A stretch of 64,000 nt of DNA, from assembly GCA_016201275.1 (NCBI GenBank), contig JACQDB010000161.1, positions 1 to 64,000 on the forward strand, given 5' to 3'. Source of the DNA: Acidobacteriota bacterium (GTDB lineage: Bacteria; Acidobacteriota; Blastocatellia; UBA7656). A model generated the notes under the pieces. It was not told the origin of the DNA, ran no database searches, and saw only the letters and a list, made by a program, of their open reading frames with translations. Positions within the stretch are counted from its first letter, which is position 1, and each line of letters opens with the position of its first letter. Made by a program: the position numbers and the translations under genes. Positions 17,633-26,086 of the stretch are shown piece after piece.

Positions 17633-18073
17633 ATGGCTCACGAGGGCATGGTTCATGCTCTGCACGAAGCGCATCGCGTGCTGAAGGCGGACGGCCTTTT
17701 GCTTGATTTGCGTCCCGCGCTTCAGCATCGCCGCGTCAGTCTGGTCGCAGGGAAACAGTGGCAACCGGTCGGCGTGATGCGCGAAAAATTTATTGATGAT
17801 CGGGCGGCGAATCGCGCTGTCGCCAGAGTCTTGCGCGCCGGGCTGTTCAATTGTGAAGCCGTCAGGGAATTTGACCTCGACCGCGTGATGGATACCACAG
17901 CGGATTTTCAGGCGTGGCTTGACGATTTCATAGCACGCGGCAAGGCCCCGTCGCATGAATGGTTAATCAAACGCCTCGAACGCTTGCAGCGCCCTCGACG
18001 CCCGAAACTGAAAATCGTTGTGCGCGGGGCGATCATGATGAAGGTGTTGAGGAAACCGTCTGGCAACCACTAG
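17633..18073 (+). CDS. Class I SAM methyltransferase, C-terminal part in the same frame
   Basis: A 146-residue continuation, in frame with 17333-17629, beginning at the ATG right after TGA TGA. It contains the expected next element of the fold (ALHEAHRVLKADGLLLDLRP) and the C-terminal substrate region. There is no Shine-Dalgarno sequence before this ATG, so expression would need stop-restart coupling or readthrough. The coding sequence looks well preserved across its whole length with no other stop, which argues against an old pseudogene. Confidence 0.7.
   Translation: MAHEGMVHALHEAHRVLKADGLLLDLRPALQHRRVSLVAGKQWQPVGVMREKFIDDRAANRAVARVLRAGLFNCEAVREFDLDRVMDTTADFQAWLDDFIARGKAPSHEWLIKRLERLQRPRRPKLKIVVRGAIMMKVLRKPSGNH
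17644..17660 (+). promoter_or_regulatory. SECIS-like 17-nt hairpin after the double TGA
   Basis: GGGCAT (17644-17649) pairs with ATGCTC (17655-17660; one G-T pair) around loop GGTTC. It starts exactly 11 nt after the second TGA. The minimal SECIS of Escherichia coli fdhF is likewise a 17-nt hairpin 11 nt after UGA with a GGUC loop. The bulged U of fdhF is absent here. A short hairpin can arise by chance, so function is unproven. Confidence 0.35.
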
Positions 18074-18115
18074 CAAGCGGCTAGAAAGCAGGCCGCTGTG
18101 ATCTTGCTCGGCGCT

Positions 18116-18228
18116 TAGGATTAGGGATGAAATAACCTGCAAGACTTGAGTAATTTTCCCCTGCCCTGTACGTGCGACCACCGCAGGGTCGCACGTACAA
18201 GGTTGCACTTGATTTCATCCAATCCTTA
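18116..18228. repeat. Palindromic element family 4, copy 1
   Basis: An element of about 113 bp with inverted ends (TAGGATTAGGGATGAAAT at left; ATTTCATCCAATCCTTA at right) and a central hairpin around GCGACCACCGCAGGGTCGC. It closely matches 40776-40890. It sits downstream of the methyltransferase gene. Confidence 0.8.
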
Positions 18229-18257
18229 CATTTTGCAATGACCTTCCCAACGTATGC

Positions 18258-18291
18258 GGCGGCTATTTGCAATCATCCGCAAATAGCCGCC
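18258..18291. terminator. Hairpin with ATTTTAT tail between convergent genes
   Basis: GGCGGCTATTTGC (18258-18270) pairs perfectly with 18279-18291 around an 8-nt loop and is followed by ATTTTATG. It lies between the convergent methyltransferase and M28 peptidase genes and is a reasonable intrinsic terminator. No gene is seen between 18074 and 18404. Confidence 0.65.
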
Positions 18292-18404
18292 ATTTTATGC
18301 AGAGAAAATTCTGCTTGCTGATAAAAGCGCTGCGAGAATTATTACCGCCTTTCAACGCCTCGGCTTGGACTCTGCAATTTGCTATTGCCTCATCGCAAGC
18401 GTCA

Positions 18405-20105
18405 TCATTGTTGACCGGCGCGCACGGTCATTGACTGACCCGGTTTAGCTTTGCGCGGCAACTTCTGGTCGCGCATCGCCGCGTGATAAACGAAGGACGC
18501 CATAATCACAGCCGCCTGTTTCATATCCTCTTCCTGTATGCGGTCGTACACATCCATGTTGGAATGATGGGTGCGGGTATCATATTCAATGCCGTCTTGA
18601 ATGAACTGAAAACCGGGAAGCCCTACGCTGTCAAACGCCAGATGATCGGTGCCGCCGGTGTTGGCTAACGAGAGCGTTGATGCGCCCATATCCTTAAACG
18701 GTGCGAGCCAGGCGCGGAAGATGGGGCGCACAGCTTCGTTGCCTTGCATATAAACGCCGCGAATTTTGCCAGTGCCGTTGTCGAGATTGAAATAGGCCGA
18801 GAATTTATCGTAGTCGGGCAAGAATTCATAAGTCGGTGTGGTTTGCGGCGCGCCCGGTTGCGGTGGGCCGAATTGATTGCCGCCCGCGTCTGTGCGTTTG
18901 CCGAAATGCTGCGCCACATAAGCGCGGGAACCGAACAAGCCTTGCTCTTCGCCGCTCCACAAGGCTACGCGAATGGTGCGGCGCGGCTTGAAGCCGGAGG
19001 CCATCAAGATTCGCATCGCTTCCATAGCGACTGCCGAACCGGCAGCATTATCGGTAGCGCCCGTGCCGCTGTGCCACGAATCATAATGGCCGCCGAGCAT
19101 CACGATTTCATCTTTCAAATCGCTGCCGGGAATTTCGGCGATGACGTTGTAATTCATCAAGTCCTGGTCTTGATAACGCGCCGCGACATTGACTTCCATC
19201 TGCACGGGAACGCCTTTTTCAAGAGCGCGCACCATGCGGTTGTACTGCTCGACGGCGACCACGACTTGCGGAAGAATTGCCGGTGCATCTTTGTCGCGGA
19301 AGGTTTTGCGTTGGTCAAACGGCACCTCCTGCGGATACGGCAAGGTTGCCGATTGCACGAAGATGGTGCCGCCATCGCCGCGACCGGATTCGACAATCAC
19401 TGTCGCGCCTTCCTGAGAACAAAACAATATTTTTTTCTGATTAAACGCCTGTTCCGTTCTCATCTGCTCGAAACGCTTACGCTGTTCTTCGCTCATTTCG
19501 GGACGACCCGTGCCGCCAACTGCTGGCGGTTCAGCATTGGCCAGGCGCAATAATTCTTCATCGGTCAGGCGCGTGCCTTCGGGTGTGAAATGCGCTTTGA
19601 CTTCGCGTGCGGGAGTAATGAGGACGATGGCTCCTTTGAGTTCACCTTTGTATTTTTCCAGATCCGCGTCGGTCTTCGCGTCCAGATAAACGACCGCGCC
19701 GCGTACCGTGCCTTTGGTGCTGCCCGACCAGGCCTTCGGATAGGCGATCAGCGGCGCATAGGTCGGTTTGGTCATGCTGGCGCTGAAGCCTTCCAATGAC
19801 CAGCCGCGCCCGAACGGCCCCCACGATTCGAGATGCGAATGTTGCAAACCAATTTCCGTAAAAGTCTTCTCAGCCCAGTCCTGAGCCGCTTTCAATTGCG
19901 GCGAGCCGGTCAATCTAGGTCCGTAAACATCTGTCATATAGCTTAAATATTCCATGACTTTGGAATTTTTCAAGCCCTGCTCTTTAATTTTGTTGACCGC
20001 TTCAAAATCAACTTTTTCCGGCTGCTGTGCCGCCGCCTTGAGGGCAAGGCCGGGCAACAAAAAGCTCGACACCAACAATAGTACAGTGGCGGATCTTTTG
20101 AACAT
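18405..20105 (-). CDS. M28 family metallopeptidase, exported, with PA domain insert
   Basis: A 566-residue exported aminopeptidase or carboxypeptidase of the M28 family. Signal peptide at residues 1-26. A PA-like insert lies around residues 130-250. The M28 dizinc site is clear: [19 protein letters not shown] (His and bridging Asp), [14 protein letters not shown] (catalytic Glu and ligand Glu), and [16 protein letters not shown] near the C-terminus (last ligand His). AGGAGG precedes the ATG at 20105. It probably removes N-terminal residues from peptides in the periplasm. It stands alone. Confidence 0.93.
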   Translation of the reverse strand: MFKRSATVLLLVSSFLLPGLALKAAAQQPEKVDFEAVNKIKEQGLKNSKVMEYLSYMTDVYGPRLTGSPQLKAAQDWAEKTFTEIGLQHSHLESWGPFGRGWSLEGFSASMTKPTYAPLIAYPKAWSGSTKGTVRGAVVYLDAKTDADLEKYKGELKGAIVLITPAREVKAHFTPEGTRLTDEELLRLANAEPPAVGGTGRPEMSEEQRKRFEQMRTEQAFNQKKILFCSQEGATVIVESGRGDGGTIFVQSATLPYPQEVPFDQRKTFRDKDAPAILPQVVVAVEQYNRMVRALEKGVPVQMEVNVAARYQDQDLMNYNVIAEIPGSDLKDEIVMLGGHYDSWHSGTGATDNAAGSAVAMEAMRILMASGFKPRRTIRVALWSGEEQGLFGSRAYVAQHFGKRTDAGGNQFGPPQPGAPQTTPTYEFLPDYDKFSAYFNLDNGTGKIRGVYMQGNEAVRPIFRAWLAPFKDMGASTLSLANTGGTDHLAFDSVGLPGFQFIQDGIEYDTRTHHSNMDVYDRIQEEDMKQAAVIMASFVYHAAMRDQKLPRKAKPGQSMTVRAGQQ

Positions 20106-20332
20106 GGGTTCCTCCTATGTGGATAAAAAATGGCGTTGCATGAATTTGGTTACAAAGGGAATACCGCAGTCGCTGGCCATCGGTTACTCACTTTCTTTGC
20201 CAAAGAAAAAGCAGAATAGCATTTCCTGTGCGTATAATCGAAGCGATTGGCTGTTGCCAGAAAGGCTTGCAAAATTACTGGCGCAAATCGGTAGTGGCTC
20301 AATGCGGAGAGAAAAGAAAAGTTTGGAGTTCC

Positions 20333-20377
20333 GCCTTCAGGCGGTTGTTTCAGCAGCCAACAAGACCGCCTGAAGGC
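20333..20377. repeat. Inverted repeat, 13-bp arms
   Basis: GCCTTCAGGCGGT (20333-20345) pairs perfectly with 20365-20377 around a 19-nt loop. The segment GGCCAATG...GTTTGGAGT flanking it recurs in opposite orientation near 20522-20556. Confidence 0.75.
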
Positions 20378-20792
20378 CAATGGCATTAGGTTGAGAGAAA
20401 CTGTACCGCAGACGGTCTAGTCTGCGGCTGACAGCAGCAAGCTAAGACTTGGATTTCGCGCGCTTCTGCCACCAAGTCCGCCGCCGGCTAGACAGCCTGC
20501 GCTACATCTATGCCGCTTACTTCATGCCATTGGCCTGTAGGCGGTACTCCAAACTCTATCTCTCCCGATTGAGCCACTACCCGCAAATCTTGTGGGGCAA
20601 CTCTTTTTTACCTCGGTTATATGACCAGCGCTAGTGTGAAAGGGGGGGCCACCAACTTCACCGGAGACCGCAATGGTTTCATCATTCAAAAACTCTACAG
20701 CGTGTTCTTTGTGGGAAAAAAATCTGCGATGTGCGGAAAGCCATAGGCTCTCAGTGACGAGGCAACAATTCGTTTCGTCGCGCAGACGAAAA

Positions 20793-20830
20793 GCCAAAGG
20801 CTCGGTTGTCGAAACCCCTGAGCCTTTGGC
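20793..20830. repeat. Inverted repeat, 11-bp arms
   Basis: GCCAAAGGCTC (20793-20803) pairs perfectly with GAGCCTTTGGC (20820-20830) around a 16-nt loop, in the gene-free spacer. Confidence 0.7.
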
Positions 20831-21075
20831 GAAATGATTAGCTTGCTACTGAACGGCAAAACAAAATGAGATTCGTGCGGTTGAGAGAAGGTCTGTAATC
20901 GCTGGAAGCGTGGTCAAAGACCGCTTCTCAGCGCCTACCCGTCTATTTTGCCTTTTGGTGGTTTGCCGCAGTCAAAGACCGCCTCTGCGACTATTTTGCC
21001 TCTCGGTATCATGCAGCGGCGAATTATGGTGAGCGCGGCGCGACAAGTGGAAAGTCTCTGACGTTTAACGAGGCG

Positions 21076-21708
21076 CTAATTTGCTAGCACCTCGTAATGC
21101 CCCTCGGCGACAATCAAAACCGTAGCGCCGTTGATTGAGTACGGTCGTTCGTGAACGCTGCCCGGCATGGCGCAATGATAATCTCCAGCCCGCAGGTCTT
21201 TGCCATCCACTTGAAAATCGCCTTCCACCACGGTGCATTCTTCCAAGCCCGTATGGCGATGCAGCGGGGTCTTCGCTCCCGGCATAAACTTGACTAGATA
21301 AGTCGTTGTTCCGGCGCGCTGATTTTCAAATAAGACTTTGGCAAAGATGCCTTCCGATACCTGTTGATAGTCGCCCTCGTCGCGGCGAATGGTCAACAAC
21401 GCCGACGAATCAAGTTGGGCAATCTGGTGCGGCGCGGTTTCTTTTGCGGGAGCGTTGGCGGCTGGCGATTTCGGTTCGGTCTCCATCACCGCGCAGAGTT
21501 TATCCCACACGCCTGCGGACGGCTCAATCTCCGGCGCGCCGAAGGCGAGAAGATTGGCAACAGCGACAAACTCTTTGGCCTCGGCCAAACGGTCGGCGTC
21601 AAAAGTGGCGAGGTCTTCGGAAAAGGCGCGGGCTTCATTTACAGTCACGGTTCCCAGAGCATTCAGCGCGGCTCTCCAGTCAACATCATCGTTCATCTTC
21701 TGCGTCAT
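21076..21708 (-). CDS. ChrR-like cupin anti-sigma factor
   Basis: A 210-residue soluble protein. Residues 1-80 form a helical anti-sigma-like part. Residues about 105-205 form a ChrR-type cupin with candidate metal ligands H150, H152, E156 or E157, and H178 or H186 (core HRHTGLEECTVVEGDF). It overlaps the upstream ECF sigma gene by 4 bp (21705-21708), the standard layout for a sigma/anti-sigma pair. The N-terminal His/Cys zinc site of Rhodobacter ChrR is not visible, so signal sensing may rest on the cupin alone. It would hold the sigma factor until an oxidative signal acts. Confidence 0.85.
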   Translation of the reverse strand: MTQKMNDDVDWRAALNALGTVTVNEARAFSEDLATFDADRLAEAKEFVAVANLLAFGAPEIEPSAGVWDKLCAVMETEPKSPAANAPAKETAPHQIAQLDSSALLTIRRDEGDYQQVSEGIFAKVLFENQRAGTTTYLVKFMPGAKTPLHRHTGLEECTVVEGDFQVDGKDLRAGDYHCAMPGSVHERPYSINGATVLIVAEGHYEVLAN

Positions 21709-22316
21709 AAAGGACTCTCCATAATCGGTCTAAGAACCTCCCGCAATTTTATCATTCCGAGCCTTGTTCTTGTCTTAATCGTTCCCAGCGGCTGCCCCAG
21801 TTTCGCGGCGATTTCGGTTTGCGTATAACCCGAATAGTAAGACAATTCGATCACCTCGCGTTGTTCCGGCGGCAAGCCATCAAGCGCGGCGCGAACGATG
21901 CCGCTGATTTCCGACAACACCGTGGCGGTTTCGGGATTCGCCAGCCGCGCTGGTTCGGAGGTCGTCGCCTCGTTCAACTCGTCCTGTTGCAGGTTATGAC
22001 GTTCTGAACGCAAGCGGTCAATCGCCCGGCTGCGCGCAATGGTAGTAATCCATCCCAACGCCGCGCCGCGCGCAATATCATACCGATTCGCCTGTCGCCA
22101 CACCTGCGCGTACACATCCAGCAACACCTCTTCGGCCATGCTGCGATCTCCAAGAATACGCAGAATTAATCCGAAGATCAGTCGGTTGGTGCCGTTGTAG
22201 AGCAGACTCATCGCCTGCTGATCGCCATCAGCAATCCTGGCAATCAAGCCCACCCAATCCTGGTCATGCCGGGATGGCTCGACAGCTTCTTCAGTTAAGG
22301 GAATCTTTTTGACCAT
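21705..22316 (-). CDS. ECF RNA polymerase sigma factor (SigK/RpoE-like)
   Basis: A 203-residue sigma factor. Region 2 (NRLIFGLILRILGDRSMAEEVLLDVYAQVW) and region 4 (LDGLPPEQREVIELSYYSGYTQTEIAAKLGQP, then TRLGMIKLREVL) are both clear. It is co-transcribed and translationally coupled with the cupin anti-sigma gene. The closest well-studied arrangement is sigma-E/ChrR of Rhodobacter, which responds to singlet oxygen, and SigK/RskA types. Three CGATTCG-type heptamers lie just upstream (22325-22357) and may be an operator or leader hairpin. Confidence 0.93.
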   Translation of the reverse strand: MVKKIPLTEEAVEPSRHDQDWVGLIARIADGDQQAMSLLYNGTNRLIFGLILRILGDRSMAEEVLLDVYAQVWRQANRYDIARGAALGWITTIARSRAIDRLRSERHNLQQDELNEATTSEPARLANPETATVLSEISGIVRAALDGLPPEQREVIELSYYSGYTQTEIAAKLGQPLGTIKTRTRLGMIKLREVLRPIMESPL

Positions 22317-22324
22317 ACTCAGGC

Positions 22325-22357
22325 CGATTCGATGCCTACGAATCGAAAACCGATTCG
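22325..22357. promoter_or_regulatory. Three CGATTCG/CGAATCG heptamers before the sigma gene
   Basis: CGATTCG at 22325-22331, CGAATCG at 22339-22345 and CGATTCG at 22351-22357 lie within 45 bp upstream of the sigma-factor start. The second and third can pair as a stem with a 5-nt loop. They may form a binding site or a leader hairpin. No experimental basis is known to me. Confidence 0.4.
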
Positions 22358-22486
22358 GATGTACCTTACCTTAAAAGTTTTTTCTTGAATTGCGATTTCG
22401 CATCATACCAACGAATATACCGATATGCAAAAGCCCGAACCTGAAATCCAGGCGGAAATCTGCCCGACCAAATGCCGCACGCCTTG

Positions 22487-23407
22487 CTAACTGCCGCGCC
22501 GCATTTTCATAGCGGTCAACGTGTTCTTCATCAACATGGCGATGGTCAGTGGACCTACGCCGCCCGGCACTGGCGTAAAATAACTCGCCGTTGCCATCGC
22601 CTCTTGTGGATTAACATCTCCGACCAGCGTGTAGCCGTTCTTGTCAAAAGCAGCGCGACGTTTGGGATTATCGGGATAAAGCCGTTCCAGGTCTTCGCGG
22701 CTCTTCACATGATTCATGCCTACGTCAACGACCACCGCGCCGGGCTTGATGAAACTTCCATCCACCATTGCCATGCGCCCGATGGCCGCTACCAAGATGT
22801 CGGCGCGGCCCGTGACCGCAGGCAAATCCCGTGTGCGCGAATGGCACACCGTCACCGTGGCATTTTTATGTAGCAGCAACAGCGCCATCGGCAAACCGAC
22901 TAAACGACTGCGCCCTAAAACCACGACATTCGCGCCGGAAATTTTGATGTCATAGCGTTCCAGCATTTCGACTATGCCTGCCGGAGTGCAAGGACGTAAG
23001 CCATCTTCGTTGAGCGCCAGCCGCCCGGCATTGACCGGATGCAAGCCATCCACATCTTTGCCGGGGTCAACGGCAGTCAAAATTACTTTCGCATCAATGT
23101 GCGCCGGTAGCGGCATCTGCACCAGTATGCCGTCAATTTCGTCGCGGGCGTTCAACTCCTGCACCAGCGCCAGCAACTCGGCTGTCGAAGTGGTTTCCGG
23201 CAGTTCGATTTTTTCGGAGTAAAGGCCAAGCGCTTCGCAGGTTTTGACTTTGCTGGAGACATAAATATGCGACGCCGGATCGTTGCCGACCAGCACCGCC
23301 GCCAGTCCCGGCCTCAAATCGCGTTCTCTATATTCTGCCACCGCCGCTGCCACTTCCTCCTTAATGGCTTTGGCTACGCTTGTGCCGTCCAGTAAATTCG
23401 CCGCCAT
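22487..23407 (-). CDS. folD: Methylenetetrahydrofolate dehydrogenase/cyclohydrolase
   Basis: Bifunctional enzyme that oxidises 5,10-methylene-THF to methenyl-THF (NADP-dependent) and hydrolyses it to 10-formyl-THF. The 306-residue length is slightly above the usual 285-300. Signatures: YVSSKVKTCEALG with the catalytic Lys, DGILVQMPLPAHID, the Rossmann motif VVLGRSRLVGLPMA and the C-terminal PVPGGVGPLTIAML. It is cytosolic and a single-gene unit. Supplies one-carbon units for purines and formyl-Met-tRNA. Confidence 0.97.
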   Translation of the reverse strand: MAANLLDGTSVAKAIKEEVAAAVAEYRERDLRPGLAAVLVGNDPASHIYVSSKVKTCEALGLYSEKIELPETTSTAELLALVQELNARDEIDGILVQMPLPAHIDAKVILTAVDPGKDVDGLHPVNAGRLALNEDGLRPCTPAGIVEMLERYDIKISGANVVVLGRSRLVGLPMALLLLHKNATVTVCHSRTRDLPAVTGRADILVAAIGRMAMVDGSFIKPGAVVVDVGMNHVKSREDLERLYPDNPKRRAAFDKNGYTLVGDVNPQEAMATASYFTPVPGGVGPLTIAMLMKNTLTAMKMRRGS

Positions 23408-23687
23408 CTGATGTCATCCTCGAAAGCAAAATATAAGAGATAAAAGGTGAAGCGTAAAACTAAGCCAAAAGTATGATGGTGGACAAAGAAGTTGTCAAAG
23501 GCGAGGCGTTCGGCTTCCGCGTGCCGTGAAAAATTAAGCTACAACTACTGGAAAACGGATCTTGCATCAACCAGAAATTGAAGAGCAGCAGCAAACCGCA
23601 AGTAGCCAGTCAGCGTGCCGCCAAGCTCTACTGCTTGTGGTGGCTGGAAGCGGTGAGCTACACTGGCAAGCGATAATTACTGGTCAA

Positions 23688-24455
23688 ATGAAGATGAAAA
23701 AAATTTCCACCCTCGCCTTTCTCGTGCTGTTCTTTCCCAGTTGCTTCGCGCCCAGCAACGCCATTCCGGCCAATCAGGCCGGAACTTCGCCAACTCCAAC
23801 CGCCGCCCCCAAGCAAACGGCGAAAGCTCCTGCACCTACGGCGACGCCTGTCGTGTGCCTGGACCCCGGCCATCCTTCGGAGACCAGCGCCGGAAACGTC
23901 GTGCAAAACGGCACCACCGAAGTTCACATCGTCTGGCTGGTCGGTTTGAAATTAAAAGCTTTGCTGGAAGCCCAAGGCATCAAGGTGGTGATGACCAAAA
24001 ACCGAGAAGATGAAGTTGTCACGAACAAAGAACGCGCTATGATTGCCAATCGCGCCCAAGCCAAGCTGATGATCCGTCTGCATTGCGATGCCAGCAGCGA
24101 CAACGGTTATGCCGTTTACAGTCCCGATAGACCAGGCACGGTGCAAAACACAACAGGGCCAACTCAAGACCTGATCGAGCGCAGCAAGGTCGCCGCGAAC
24201 CTTGTGCATCAAGGCATGGCGGCGGCACTTGAAGGAGTCTTGAAAGATGGCGGCGTGCGCGGCGATTCGAAAACTTTTATCGGCGCGAAACAGGGCGCTT
24301 TGACCGGCTCGATCTTTTCCCAAGTCCCCGCCGTGTTGATTGAAATGGTGGTCTTGAGCAACCCGCAGGATGCCGAGTTTATCAAGTCCGAAGCCGGTCA
24401 GATGAAAATGGCTGGCGCTATTGCTCAAGGCATTACACTATACTTGAAGCCATAG
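23688..24455 (+). CDS. N-acetylmuramoyl-L-alanine amidase (Amidase_3), probable lipoprotein
   Basis: Zinc amidase that cleaves the bond between MurNAc and the stem peptide. ATG 23688 gives 255 residues and starts a signal peptide with a lipobox-like FFPSC, so a lipoprotein is likely; an upstream ATG at 23562 would place 42 residues before the signal. A Pro/Thr-rich linker precedes the catalytic domain: CLDPGHPSE (zinc His), EVHIVWLV (zinc Glu region), IRLHCDAS (zinc His) and VLIEMVVLSNP (catalytic Glu). A second, larger amidase is at 28100. Confidence 0.9.
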   Translation: MKMKKISTLAFLVLFFPSCFAPSNAIPANQAGTSPTPTAAPKQTAKAPAPTATPVVCLDPGHPSETSAGNVVQNGTTEVHIVWLVGLKLKALLEAQGIKVVMTKNREDEVVTNKERAMIANRAQAKLMIRLHCDASSDNGYAVYSPDRPGTVQNTTGPTQDLIERSKVAANLVHQGMAAALEGVLKDGGVRGDSKTFIGAKQGALTGSIFSQVPAVLIEMVVLSNPQDAEFIKSEAGQMKMAGAIAQGITLYLKP

Positions 24456-24521
24456 CAGCGCATCGCCGCCATCGGCATCTAAAGGCCGCAGCAACATTCC
24501 CGATTGGAAGGAGCATTTGTT

Positions 24522-25688
24522 ATGCGAAGAAAAATGAAGGCCACATTGCACGCAGGAGTTTTGTTGGCTTCCCTCATCACCCTGCTGTGCGGATTCACCT
24601 GGCAAGACCATGTGCCAACCTCGGAATGGGAGAAATTCGATTTTGCCAAACAGCCGATAGACCCCAGGACGCTGCCAAGAATTCCTTTGAAGGAATTGAA
24701 ACTGATACGCGGCATCATCTTCGGGCGGCATGGCAGAATTTTCATGGAGCAGGAGATACAGGAGTTTCTCTACACCACCAAGTGGTACAAGCCCGATGAC
24801 AATTTCACCAACGCCATGCTCAATGCCACAGAGCGCCAGAATCTTGATTTGATTCGCGAAGCCGAGACCAGAAAACACCAGCGCGTTGAACCCGGCGACT
24901 TGCGATTTTATCAGGACAAACTCATCAGCAACGCAATGCTAGGCAAACCGACGCTCGCCGAACTGCACATCATGCAGGCGGAGATCGAGGCGATTCGCGG
25001 CAAGCGTTTCGAGGCCGAGCCGAGCCTGCAAAAATATTTCGAGGAGCGCTATTGGTACGCGCCAGCGGCAAAATATGATCCCGGCGCGTTGAGCGAAATC
25101 GAGCGCCAAAACCTTACCACGCTGGCGACTTTTCAAAAGGTGCAGCGCAATTTGAAACTCGCACCGGGCGATATGATTTCTTTTCAAAACCGTTTGGTGA
25201 CCGAAGACCTGTTGCGCGGTTTGAGCCTCCATGAATTGCGTTTGATACGCAACGAAATTTACGCTTTGCGCGGTCGGCAATTTCGCACCTTCTGGATACA
25301 GGACTATTTTTACGGCCAGAGTTGGTACAAGCCTATGGAGGATTTTCGCGAGCCGGAATTGTCCGACATCGAAAAGAAGAACATCGCCACCATCGTCGCT
25401 TTTGAAAACCGCATTCACGAAGAATTAAGCACCACGCCAGTAAGTAAAGCTTTGCTGGACGGAATGTTTCTGGAAGACGCCCACAAACTGCGCGACGAAA
25501 TTTATGCGCGGCGCGGCAAGGTCTTCAAAAATAAATGGCTGCAAAAATATTTCGCCAGCTTCAGTTGGTACAAAGCCAATCCCAAATTCACCGAGGCTTT
25601 GTTGAGCGAGATTGAAACCAAGAACATCGCCACCATCAAGGCTTATGAAGGCAAGGCCGAAAGCCTCATGCGTATGGTCGAGGGCTGA
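24522..25688 (+). CDS. Exported protein with four YARHG-type repeats
   Basis: A 388-residue protein with a signal peptide (hydrophobic at about 8-26). Four repeats of about 80 residues each carry the YARHG-domain pattern: a helix ending in GRHGRIF, IRGKRFE, ALRGRQF or ARRGKVF, then an aromatic segment such as YFASFSWYK, and EIExKNIATI. YARHG is an extracellular domain of unknown role. ATG 24522 has AAGGAG eight bases before it; a TTG at 24504 is less likely. The amidase gene ends 66 bp upstream, so the two may be co-transcribed and act in the envelope. Confidence 0.82.
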   Translation: MRRKMKATLHAGVLLASLITLLCGFTWQDHVPTSEWEKFDFAKQPIDPRTLPRIPLKELKLIRGIIFGRHGRIFMEQEIQEFLYTTKWYKPDDNFTNAMLNATERQNLDLIREAETRKHQRVEPGDLRFYQDKLISNAMLGKPTLAELHIMQAEIEAIRGKRFEAEPSLQKYFEERYWYAPAAKYDPGALSEIERQNLTTLATFQKVQRNLKLAPGDMISFQNRLVTEDLLRGLSLHELRLIRNEIYALRGRQFRTFWIQDYFYGQSWYKPMEDFREPELSDIEKKNIATIVAFENRIHEELSTTPVSKALLDGMFLEDAHKLRDEIYARRGKVFKNKWLQKYFASFSWYKANPKFTEALLSEIETKNIATIKAYEGKAESLMRMVEG

Positions 25689-25725
25689 TAAGGCAAACGG
25701 TTTGTCCCGCGTGTCGGGACTTCAC

Positions 25726-25836
25726 CAAAAGTGACTCCCCGTAACTTCCGTGAAAGGTATCAAGATATGGTGCTAACTATCGCAACGGCGTACAACATCT
25801 TGGGAGTCTTCACGGAAATTACAGGAGAGTCCAAAA
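25726..25836. repeat. Imperfect palindrome of about 110 bp
   Basis: GTAACTTCCGTGAA (25741-25754) pairs with TTCACGGAAATTAC (25810-25823) apart from one mismatch, and weaker pairing extends on both sides (CAAGATAT with ACATCTTG, GACTCC with GGAGAGTC). No second copy was found. Its size matches the dispersed element families. The spacer 25689-26086 holds no gene. Confidence 0.55.
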
Positions 25837-26086
25837 CGTAAAAAGCCAGCCTTACGCAAGTAAAAGGCAAGCCTTGGATTGGAATCTTGGCCGCCAATAA
25901 AACCATCCTGTTAACGGCGAGCGCAAGGCAAGTGAGCCGTGCGCTCCCTGTTTTCATTACGGCAAGCGCGCTCAAAAATCCGCAAACTAGGGGTCAATAA
26001 TTTCGTTCGACACCACAGGTTTTTCTTGAGCGTTCGTCGTGCCGTTCGCTGTGGTAATTGCTATACTGGCTGCGAGGCTTTATCAG

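Larger units (their letters stand above)
20106..21075. other. 970-bp spacer without a gene, rich in inverted repeats
   Basis: I find no supported gene in either direction. The stretch holds several structured segments: a hairpin at 20333-20377, an inverted copy of GGCGGTACTCCAAAC near 20530-20556, a hairpin at 20793-20830, and a degraded relative of the GTTGAGAGGCGGTC hairpin near 20881-20935. It looks like a graveyard of palindromic elements. Confidence 0.7.

Noticed and set aside
20106-21075. CRISPR-like repeats in the 20.1-21.1 kb spacer
   Set aside because: Repeats are inverted and irregular; there are no evenly spaced direct repeats or cas genes.
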